Below, one piece after another: positions 17,204-24,325 of a stretch of DNA of 64,000 bases; position 1 is the first letter of the stretch; every line of letters starts with the position of its first letter. This stretch comes from Planctomicrobium piriforme. GTDB lineage: Bacteria > Planctomycetota > Planctomycetia > Planctomycetales > Planctomycetaceae. The stretch is taken from NCBI RefSeq assembly GCF_900113665.1, contig NZ_FOQD01000001.1, forward strand, positions 496,001 to 560,000, given 5' to 3'. A program made the translations under genes and the position numbers. The notes below the pieces were generated by a model, which was given only the letters and a program-made list of their open reading frames with translations, was not told where the DNA came from and made no database searches.

Positions 17204-19045
17204 ATGTCGGTTCGCAGTCGCTCACTCTGGTTTCTGACGTTCATTGGCGTGCTGGTCCTGTTTCCCTGGCTGGGAGCAACGCATCTGTCGGATGAAGACG
17301 AGGGTTATTTCGGCAGTGCAGCGCTGGAAATGTGGACCCGCGGCGACTGGATCGTGCCCATGTTCAACGGCGAAATGTTCGGTCACAAGCCGCCGTTCAT
17401 GTACTGGATGATGATGCTGGGCTTTGAGGCCTTTGGGGCGAATGAATTTTCCGCACGAGTATTTTCCGCGGTGTTCGGTCTGGCTGCGGCGCTCGTGACT
17501 TATCTCCTCGGTGAACGACTTTTCAATTCCCGCACGGGTCTGATTGCAGGTCTGGTCATGTTGACGAGCGTGTTCGCCAACATCGTAGCCCGTGCAGCCA
17601 CCCCGGATTCCTTTTTGACGTTCTTCTCCACGGCGGCCATTTATTGCTTTGTGCGGCAGTACTTCACTCAACAGGCTGCGGCGCTGGCGGAGTCCGCCCC
17701 TGGCCGCCCTGCGATTGCTTCGCCGGTCCGCATTTCATTCCCCACAGCAGTGGCGATGGCATTCCTGATGGGGCTGGGGACGCTGGTCAAAGGACCGGTG
17801 GGAATCATTTTGCCGATGGCGGTGATCGGACTCTTTCTTCTCTGGATGACTCCTCAAATCGAACTGCCGGTCGGTGCAAATCGATGGTCGCGCTGGCGGC
17901 ATTCTCTGCGGCGATTCGGCCCGAGCAATTTCCTGGCCACCCTCTGGCGGATGCGTCCCATCACGACGCTGGCCGTGACCATTTGCGTTGCCGGACCCTG
18001 GTATCTGGCGGTGTCCCGAGCCACCGACGGGCGTTTTCTGCAGGAATTTTTCGGCGTCCATCATCTGCATCGTTTTGCCAGCCCGATGGACAGCCACCAT
18101 GGCTCGCTACTGTATTACGTCATGACGATTCTGATCGGCATGTTTCCCTGGTCGATTTTCGCCATGCCGATCGGCCTGCGGATTGCCGCTCGTTTGCGGA
18201 CCCGTGTCGCTGCCCCTCAACTGGTACTGCTGTTGTGTTGGGCCGGTGTTTACATTGTTGCCTTCTCTCTCGCGGCCACGAAACTGCCGAATTATGTGTT
18301 GCCTGCCTATCCGGCGCTGGCGCTGCTGGTCGGGGTGGCGATCAACGATTGGCTCACACGCGAAGCTGCCATCTCTCTGAACTGGTTACGAGCGGCCTTT
18401 TCAATTCCGGTTGCTGTTGGGGGAGTGCTGTTAATCGCCGCACTGGTGGTCTCGGTTTGCGGACAGCAGGGAGAGTACCTGCTGGGCCGGTATCAGGTGG
18501 ATGTCGCGGTGCAAAGCCGCCTGTTGTATGTGGCGGTGCTGGGATTGCCGTTGCTGGCCGGGGGATTCCTCGCCTTTTGGCTGCTCGACAATGTAGGACG
18601 CGGCGCTGCATTGAAGTCGGTCGGCGTGTTGAGCGTCGTCAACTGCCTTGTGCTGTGGGGAGTTGTTGCGCCCGGCCTCGACGGCTTGCAGACTCCCCAA
18701 CTCTTGGTCGAGCACGGTCGCAAGTGTTGTCACTCTGAAGATGCCGTACTGGCGCAATTCGGCTGCTTTCGCCCCAGCATGGTCTTCTACTGGCGCCAGC
18801 CGATTCGCATGCTGGCGTCGACACAGGCCGTCGCCGAATTCCTCCATCGCGAACCACATGGATTCATTGTCACAACCACAGCCGGCATGGCGAAGTTCTC
18901 ACCGGAGATCTCAAGCGAGGTGGCCGTGCTGGATCAACGGTCGCAGTTTCCCAAAAAGGGTGAGATTGTGATGCTGCGACGCACGGACCCGGTGACCGAG
19001 CATGTCGCACTTCCCAAACGGTCGTTGGCGCGACATCCGTATTAA
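17204..19045 (+). CDS. Family 39 glycosyltransferase (ArnT/PMT-like), multi-pass membrane protein
   Basis: 613 aa with about ten to twelve predicted transmembrane helices. The acidic motif DEDEGYF (residues 30-36) in the first periplasmic loop is the catalytic/donor site of this C-type glycosyltransferase fold, as is the following HKPPFMYW. Such enzymes move a sugar from a polyprenyl-phosphate donor to lipid A or protein. ATG at 17204 with GGGGA six bases upstream. It forms a pair with the GT2 gene before it. The acceptor is unknown. Confidence 0.9.
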   Translation: MSVRSRSLWFLTFIGVLVLFPWLGATHLSDEDEGYFGSAALEMWTRGDWIVPMFNGEMFGHKPPFMYWMMMLGFEAFGANEFSARVFSAVFGLAAALVTYLLGERLFNSRTGLIAGLVMLTSVFANIVARAATPDSFLTFFSTAAIYCFVRQYFTQQAAALAESAPGRPAIASPVRISFPTAVAMAFLMGLGTLVKGPVGIILPMAVIGLFLLWMTPQIELPVGANRWSRWRHSLRRFGPSNFLATLWRMRPITTLAVTICVAGPWYLAVSRATDGRFLQEFFGVHHLHRFASPMDSHHGSLLYYVMTILIGMFPWSIFAMPIGLRIAARLRTRVAAPQLVLLLCWAGVYIVAFSLAATKLPNYVLPAYPALALLVGVAINDWLTREAAISLNWLRAAFSIPVAVGGVLLIAALVVSVCGQQGEYLLGRYQVDVAVQSRLLYVAVLGLPLLAGGFLAFWLLDNVGRGAALKSVGVLSVVNCLVLWGVVAPGLDGLQTPQLLVEHGRKCCHSEDAVLAQFGCFRPSMVFYWRQPIRMLASTQAVAEFLHREPHGFIVTTTAGMAKFSPEISSEVAVLDQRSQFPKKGEIVMLRRTDPVTEHVALPKRSLARHPY

Positions 19046-19048
19046 AGA

Positions 19049-20293
19049 TCACGGAGACGCTGCCGTTCCCTTCCCAAAGCAATACAACGTCTCACGCCGT
19101 TCGTCTCCGCTGCCGTCGGCGGTGCGCAGGTACATGCGGCCGTTGCAGATGGTGGGGGTCGCGTAGATTTCGTCGCCGATGCGGGTTTCGAAGATCTTCT
19201 CGAACTTCTCCGGCGTTTCGCGGAAGGCGATGAACTTGCCCCGTTCGTCCGCCTGATAGATCACGCCGTCGGCTAGTACGGGCGAGGCGCTCGTCGGGCC
19301 GCACAGGCGGGTTTTCCACATTTCGTTGCCGTCGCTGCCCCGCCAGCAGAAGGCGATGCCGGCCTCATTCACGCCGTAGACGTAGCCGTTGTGAGCCAGC
19401 AGTGACTGCTCGTAACACTTTTCCTTGACGTGCCAAAGCACTTCCGGCGTGCCGGAGACTCGAATGCCGACCGTATCGGCGTCGGGATAGCCGCCGCTGG
19501 CGAAGATCATGTCTCCTTCCCAGGCAACGGTCCCGCAGGTGGCGGCGGTCGCGCCCGGCACGCTCCATAATTGGGCGCCGGTGGTCGGGTCGTATGCCTG
19601 CACGTTCCCCTGCCCCGACAGGAGAAGTTGGTCCCGTCCGGCCAGCGGGGCGACGATCGCCGACGAGAACGTGATCTGTTTCCGCGGCACCCGCCAGGCT
19701 TCCTTGCCGCTTTTCTGTTCGAACGCAGCCATGTCCCCCTGCTCATATTCGAGAGGCACGATCACGAGCGATTTGTAGAGCAGCGGCGAGAGCCCGCAGC
19801 CGAACTGGTATTGCTGCGGCTTGAACGCTCCGGCGTTGACGTCCCCCTGCTTCTTGCCGTCGAGGGAAAGGGCTGCGAGTTGCAGCCGGTCGTGATTGTG
19901 GAACAGCGCGTACAGCGTTTCGCCGTTGCAGGCGATGGTCGGCGAGGCGTGTGTGTTCGCCTTGTGAACGTCAGGGAAGCCCCCCTGATTGATGTCCGTC
20001 TTCCATTGCTGCTTGCCGGTGGTGCGGTCGAACGCGACAACCGACTGCACCTGTTTCTTCTCGTCGGCGGTGGTGAGAAAAATCCTGTTGCCGACGACGA
20101 TGGGAGACGAGTGCCCGCGACCCGGCACGCGAATCTTCCAGACGACGTTCTCCTTTTCGCCGAATTTCTCGGGCAGATTCTGACCAGGAGCGGCGATGTT
20201 GTTCCCAGTCGGCCCGCGCCAGACAGGCCAGTCTTCGGCCTGAAGTCGAGCGGCAATGAACAGACACACCAGCAGCGAGAGCAACCGCAGCAT
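19049..20293 (-). CDS. Secreted PQQ-like beta-propeller protein
   Basis: 414 aa with a signal peptide (MLRLLSLLVCLFIAARLQA) and repeated PQQ/quinoprotein-type blades (WPVWRGPTGNN at the start, then FDRTTGKQQWK, EQKSGKEAWRV, YDPTTGAQLWSV, WRGSDGNEMWK). No PQQ dehydrogenase active-site residues are evident, so it is best called an eight-bladed-propeller relative of the outer-membrane BamB/WD-like group common in planctomycetes. It ends three bases after the stop of the convergent GT39 gene. Confidence 0.88.
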   Translation of the reverse strand: MLRLLSLLVCLFIAARLQAEDWPVWRGPTGNNIAAPGQNLPEKFGEKENVVWKIRVPGRGHSSPIVVGNRIFLTTADEKKQVQSVVAFDRTTGKQQWKTDINQGGFPDVHKANTHASPTIACNGETLYALFHNHDRLQLAALSLDGKKQGDVNAGAFKPQQYQFGCGLSPLLYKSLVIVPLEYEQGDMAAFEQKSGKEAWRVPRKQITFSSAIVAPLAGRDQLLLSGQGNVQAYDPTTGAQLWSVPGATAATCGTVAWEGDMIFASGGYPDADTVGIRVSGTPEVLWHVKEKCYEQSLLAHNGYVYGVNEAGIAFCWRGSDGNEMWKTRLCGPTSASPVLADGVIYQADERGKFIAFRETPEKFEKIFETRIGDEIYATPTICNGRMYLRTADGSGDERRETLYCFGKGTAASP

Positions 20294-20398
20294 GAAAAAC
20301 GCTCCGTCAAGAACCGTTTGCGAGCACGCAAGCAGTTCTACCTGACGGGGAGGAGGGATGCCAGCAGAGAGTCGGAGAGAGGTGAGAACCGGTGTAAT

Positions 20399-21664
20399 TC
20401 ACTTCTGATTTTCCGTCTGTTGCTGCTTCAAAGTACTCAGCAGTTGAGCTGCTTGCGCGATGTATGCCGTCCAATAGGGAGATTTATTGCCGAATTCGAT
20501 AGAGATGACATTGTTGCTGTCCGCATCACTGATGGCACTCGATTGTCCTGTGCCGCGACCACTCATGATCGTAGTCGGAAGACTAGGAATCAAGATGACA
20601 TGCTGAGGGCCTGTCGCATTCTCTGTAGGCTGAGGCAAGAGTGGTTCCGTTGTGGAAATCATGACAAAGGGATCCAAACCGAATTCAGCACGATTGCCGA
20701 GGACAATCAGTGGTCGATGTAGAAATTGGAACTCAAATTTATCCTTTCCATCGTTACGAATCACTTTCCGCTCAAGCACTTCGCCCAGAATTTGTCCATT
20801 AGAATTGAAGAGAATTTGTGTTCCAGGCAGTTCATTAAAAGTCCAGTCAGTCCCGTTTATCGAGATTGAGCCACGAACGGTTCCTAGAAATGCGATTGGA
20901 AGCTCACGAATTTCCGGTGGAGGCGTCACGCTCAACTCGACAGTGGAATTTGGGATCGATACTGGGCATTGAATTCTGAAAGTCTCATCGCTTCCCGGTC
21001 TAAGTTCGACGACTCTTGACGAAAAGACATTCAATTCTGGCAGTCTGAAATTGATTCGATGGCTTCCCCAGGGAAGCAAGCCGAGTTGAATGATGCCCTG
21101 CCCGTCTGATTCTTCCGTCGTTTTGAAGTACTGCCTGTCGCCTGTCGGCATTGTGAACTCAACCCAGGCGGCCCCCTTTACGGGTGCACCGCTTACGCTC
21201 TCCAACTTCACATCGAGCTTGGCCCATCCGTCCGGAATCTTCTCAGCAGGTTTCTGATCCTGTATCGTCGTCAGCAGCGAATTAAAGAACTCCTGCTGGC
21301 GTTCGAGCATGGCCGCTTGAGTCGCCTGCGAAGTTTCGAGTGACTTCCACATCATGACGGCCAGGCCGCTGACGACGAGGAACGTCACGCACATCAAGGC
21401 CATCGTCAGTCGTTGGTTCATGATTTTCTCCCGCATGGCGTCGAACCACAGTTTTCTGGCGATGCTCGCCGGGTTGCCGAATCGATTGAGAACATTCGTT
21501 GCCGCCTGCCGTTCATTGGCAGTCTTCACCCGTTCCCGCTGGAGTGAACAGGCGAGATGATCGGCCAGTTCGTCGAGAATGTCCTGCCGCAACGACGCCG
21601 GTTCTTCTTCCCGCGGCGCAGGCAGTTCAGAAGAGAGGTCGGGGGGAAAAGAGTTGTCGGTCAT
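20399..21664 (-). CDS. Membrane-anchored protein downstream of padR, unknown function
   Basis: 421 aa. The N-terminal 80 residues (LRQDILDELADHLACSLQRE ... ATNVLNRFGNPASIARKLWFD) look like the permease-prefix/HAAS-type helical domain that commonly accompanies PadR regulators. One transmembrane helix follows (MALMCVTFLVVSGLAVMMW), then a large extracytoplasmic beta-rich region with carboxypeptidase-regulatory-like strands (about 140-260). It lies just downstream of padR on the same strand and is probably controlled with it. Function unknown. Confidence 0.75.
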   Translation of the reverse strand: MTDNSFPPDLSSELPAPREEEPASLRQDILDELADHLACSLQRERVKTANERQAATNVLNRFGNPASIARKLWFDAMREKIMNQRLTMALMCVTFLVVSGLAVMMWKSLETSQATQAAMLERQQEFFNSLLTTIQDQKPAEKIPDGWAKLDVKLESVSGAPVKGAAWVEFTMPTGDRQYFKTTEESDGQGIIQLGLLPWGSHRINFRLPELNVFSSRVVELRPGSDETFRIQCPVSIPNSTVELSVTPPPEIRELPIAFLGTVRGSISINGTDWTFNELPGTQILFNSNGQILGEVLERKVIRNDGKDKFEFQFLHRPLIVLGNRAEFGLDPFVMISTTEPLLPQPTENATGPQHVILIPSLPTTIMSGRGTGQSSAISDADSNNVISIEFGNKSPYWTAYIAQAAQLLSTLKQQQTENQK

Positions 21665-21671
21665 GACAGAC

Positions 21672-21706
21672 CAGTTTTCAGTTTTCAGTCATCAGTATTC
21701 AGTCAG
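21672..21706 (+). repeat. TTTTCAGTTTTCAGTCATCAGT low-complexity array
   Basis: Reverse-orientation copy of the CTGAAAACTGA repeat family, placed between padR and its downstream gene. Confidence 0.6.
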
Positions 21707-21741
21707 ACAAGCGACTCTCGCTGACACATTGACCTGCGACT

Positions 21742-22080
21742 TCAACAAGGTACTCCGGACATCTCGATTCCCAGCACGCCATTGACTCCGTGCGAGAAGG
21801 CCTGCCATTCCTTGCGGCGGGCGGCGAGGGCTTTTTTGCCGGCGGCGGTGAGCTTGTAGTACTTGCGACGGCGGCCATCCTGCTCGGCCCAATACGATTC
21901 AAGCAGCTCCTGGCGTTCGAGCCGATGCAGCGCGGGGTATAGACTCCCCTCTTTCAGCTCGAACTGCCCGTTCGAGCGTGACAACACCGTCTGCACGATC
22001 TCATAACCATAGGTCGGCCCGTGCGAAATTGATTCGAGCATCATCATTTCGACGGTGCCGTTCAGCAGCTTGATATCCAT
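21742..22080 (-). CDS. PadR-family transcriptional regulator
   Basis: 112 aa winged-helix repressor. The family pattern is clear: LNGTVEMMMLESISHGPTYGYEI, ELKEGSLYPALHRLE and GRRRKYYKLTAAGKKAL. GGAGG lies six bases before the ATG. Immediately upstream is a 36-bp dyad over the -10 region (22094-22129), so it probably represses itself and the gene after it, which has a PadR-associated N-terminal domain. The short C-terminal tail is non-conserved. The inducing signal is unknown. Confidence 0.93.
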   Translation of the reverse strand: MDIKLLNGTVEMMMLESISHGPTYGYEIVQTVLSRSNGQFELKEGSLYPALHRLERQELLESYWAEQDGRRRKYYKLTAAGKKALAARRKEWQAFSHGVNGVLGIEMSGVPC

Positions 22081-22093
22081 GACATCCCTCCAA

Positions 22094-22129
22094 CCTTGCG
22101 TGACTAGGTATATACATAGCCGCGCAAGG
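22094..22129 (-). promoter_or_regulatory. PadR operator (36-bp dyad)
   Basis: Outer arms CCTTGCG (22094-22100) and CGCAAGG (22123-22129) and the inner near-palindrome CTAGGTATATACATAG (22104-22119) share exactly the same centre, between 22111 and 22112. It covers the proposed -10 box of padR and ends 14 bases before its start codon, as expected for autorepression. Confidence 0.7.
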
Positions 22130-22141
22130 CAATGGCGTCAA
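22113..22141 (-). promoter_or_regulatory. Promoter of padR
   Basis: On the minus strand: -35 TTGACG (22141-22136), 17-base spacer, -10 TATGTA (22118-22113). The -35 is good, the -10 weak; the operator dyad overlaps the spacer and -10. Confidence 0.5.
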
Positions 22142-22178
22142 GATTTCAGTTTGAAGATTCTGCTTTGAGGGCAGCGAG

Positions 22179-22204
22179 GGTTCCCAGGCAGCAGCCTGGG
22201 AACC
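22179..22204. repeat. Perfect 11-bp hairpin
   Basis: GGTTCCCAGGC and GCCTGGGAACC separated by AGCA, 28 bases downstream of the carbonic anhydrase stop on the minus strand. No T-tract follows in that orientation, so it may be a stability or REP-like hairpin rather than a terminator. Confidence 0.55.
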
Positions 22205-22231
22205 AGATTCTCAATCTTCTTTTGGCATTCC

Positions 22232-23173
22232 TCACCGCGACAGAATTCGCTGCACCCAACCCTGGGCCAGGTCGATGAATGCCTCGGGGCTTTCGGGTGG
22301 TTCGGCGAAGATGGTGCCGGTGTCGCAGGGTTTGGCGAGACATGCGGAGGGATTCGGGCGGACGAGGCCGTCTGCGAGATCGTACACTCCATAACAGATT
22401 CGCAGGTCGGTGTTGCCGAGTTGCCGTACTTCGTGCTTGAGCTGATAGCTGGTCAATGCCGCATTGAGATAGATCGTCAGTTCGATCAGAATCTCGCGCC
22501 GTTTCTGTTCTGAAAACATCGAACTGCTGCTCGACATCTTGAGCGCGCGATCCGCACCGCGGACGGCGATCATCGCCCGATCCAGGACCGAACGCAGGGC
22601 GTGGCTGAAGCCGATTTCCACATAGTCGTGCGGTTGCAGGTACGAATCGACGGCAGCCGTCATCGCGCCGCAGCCGGTGTGTCCCAGCACGAGTCCCAGC
22701 TTGAGGCTGTCGGACATCGTTTTGACCGCGTATTGGATACTGCCGAGCCCTTCCGTGCTGAGGGCATTGCCTGCGACTCGCACCACGAACATCCCGTTGA
22801 AGAACTGGTCGAACACGATCTCGATGGGCACCCGCGCGTCCGCACAGCCGACCACCATCGCAAACGGCGCCTGAGCCGGGACGAGACCGGGAATGACCGG
22901 CAATCCGAGCGAGATGGGGCAGACGGGAACGATGATCGATTCATCGGTCACTTCGCCGGCGATCGTCCGCTGCAGCGTTTGCAGCATCTCGACAAAGCGT
23001 TCGTTGCCAGTCTGCATCAACTGCGTGACGCTGTCGGCGTCGGTGTCGGCCGGCAGCGTGACCGGGTGATGGGGATCGAAACGGTAGATGAGGTCCATGA
23101 AAGCGTGTCCGTTCGCTGATTTGGCTGCCAGGTGTGCTTTGAAAGATTCGCACAGCGTGAGAAGTCTGTGCAT
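22232..23173 (-). CDS. Beta-type carbonic anhydrase, atypical long form
   Basis: 313 aa. Zinc ligands and the Asp-Arg dyad of beta-carbonic anhydrase are present: C110-x-D112-x-R114 in VVGCADARVP, and H165-x-x-C168 in GHTGCGA. These enzymes hydrate CO2 to bicarbonate. The protein is about 100 residues longer than usual, with an extra N-terminal helical region and a Ser-rich insert (MSSSSSMFS) in the C-terminal half; some related proteins have other small-molecule hydrolase activities. Start uncertain: ATG at 23173, or TTG at 23182 with GAGGT three bases upstream. Confidence 0.85.
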   Translation of the reverse strand: MHRLLTLCESFKAHLAAKSANGHAFMDLIYRFDPHHPVTLPADTDADSVTQLMQTGNERFVEMLQTLQRTIAGEVTDESIIVPVCPISLGLPVIPGLVPAQAPFAMVVGCADARVPIEIVFDQFFNGMFVVRVAGNALSTEGLGSIQYAVKTMSDSLKLGLVLGHTGCGAMTAAVDSYLQPHDYVEIGFSHALRSVLDRAMIAVRGADRALKMSSSSSMFSEQKRREILIELTIYLNAALTSYQLKHEVRQLGNTDLRICYGVYDLADGLVRPNPSACLAKPCDTGTIFAEPPESPEAFIDLAQGWVQRILSR

Positions 23174-23272
23174 CCTTTTCAACTGACCTCAAGAACGCAT
23201 TTGAAACATGGGAGGGCGAGGCTCCCGCCGAGCCGCCGTATCAGGATTGGTGGTCATCTTGTCATGTTGACG

Positions 23273-23302
23273 TTGTTCACGCCCGCCTGTTTCAGGGATA
23301 AT
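23273..23302 (+). promoter_or_regulatory. Weak promoter candidate
   Basis: TTGTTC (23273-23278), 18-base spacer and GATAAT (23297-23302), ahead of the dioxygenase gene. The -10 matches well and the -35 poorly. Confidence 0.3.
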
Positions 23303-23429
23303 GAATTTGCACTAACGTCGACGACTCAAGTCGCGGCTGTCTGTCACATCAGGCGGAACTTCCGTCTGATTTCGGGGTTGAATGCGGGAAAGTCAAGATC
23401 ATCAGCGTTTCAGGTCAGGAGTGCGAATC

Positions 23430-24215
23430 ATGAATCGTCGCCATTTTCTGCAGACCACCGCGTTTGGCAGTTCCCTGTGGTTCGCACCGGGTGCGTTTGC
23501 CGACATGTTGACTGCCACTCCGAAGACGACCGAAGGCCCCTTCTATCCTGACAAGCTGCCGCTCGACACCGACAACGACCTGTTGATTCTCAACAATTCC
23601 ATCACGCCGGCTGTTGGCGAAATCACTTATCTCACCGGTCGGGTGCTGAGCCCCAGCGGTGAGCCGCTGCGGAATGCATTCGTCGAAATCTGGCAGTGCG
23701 ACCATCAGGGCGCGTATCTGCACTCCGGCACCGACAACGATTCCAGTCGCGACAAGAACTTTCAGGGCTATGGGCGGTTCCTCACCGACTCGAAAGGGCA
23801 GTACTGCTTCAGAACGATTAAACCTGTCCCCTACCCTGGCCGCACGCCGCACATCCATTTCGGCGTGAGCCGCCACGGTCAACGGGTGCTGACGACGCAA
23901 CTCTTCGTCAAAGGGCACCCACAGAATGAGCGCGACGGCATTCTCAAAGCCATTCGCGATCAAAAGGCGCTCGATAATATCATGGGCGACTTCCAGCCGC
24001 TGCCTGGCTCCCGGATCGGGGAACTGGCGGTGAACTTCGACATCGTGCTGGGGATGACTCCCAATGATCCCGATGACGACGGCGCGAAAGGGATCGGCAA
24101 GTCGGAACGGGAGTCCGGCATGGGAATGGGCCGCGGTCCCAGAGGCCCGCGCGGCCCCGGCGAAAACGGCCCACCCCCAAGCAGTCCCCGTCCGGAAATT
24201 CCGCCGGGGAATTAA
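23430..24215 (+). CDS. Secreted intradiol ring-cleavage dioxygenase-like protein
   Basis: 261 aa. It starts with a Tat-type signal (MNRRHFLQTTAFG ... GAFA), so it is exported folded, with its iron. The catechol-dioxygenase beta-sandwich follows, with the Fe(III) ligand set visible as Y96, Y114, H141 and H143 (GAYLH, FQGYGRF, TPHIHF). The closest named relatives are protocatechuate 3,4-dioxygenase beta-like proteins. It ends in a Gly/Pro-rich tail (about residues 225-261, GMGMGRGPRGPRGPG) that looks disordered. AGGA lies nine bases before the ATG. It is a lone subunit with no aromatic pathway genes nearby, so the substrate is open. Confidence 0.85.
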   Translation: MNRRHFLQTTAFGSSLWFAPGAFADMLTATPKTTEGPFYPDKLPLDTDNDLLILNNSITPAVGEITYLTGRVLSPSGEPLRNAFVEIWQCDHQGAYLHSGTDNDSSRDKNFQGYGRFLTDSKGQYCFRTIKPVPYPGRTPHIHFGVSRHGQRVLTTQLFVKGHPQNERDGILKAIRDQKALDNIMGDFQPLPGSRIGELAVNFDIVLGMTPNDPDDDGAKGIGKSERESGMGMGRGPRGPRGPGENGPPPSSPRPEIPPGN

Positions 24216-24325
24216 TAGCTATAGAGACCTTCGCGGTTTTTCTTGCAGCATCGCAAATTCGGTCGAAATCTGATGAAATCTCCGTCGGGCCAAACGGGTT
24301 TCAATAAATCATCAGGGCTGTTCGA

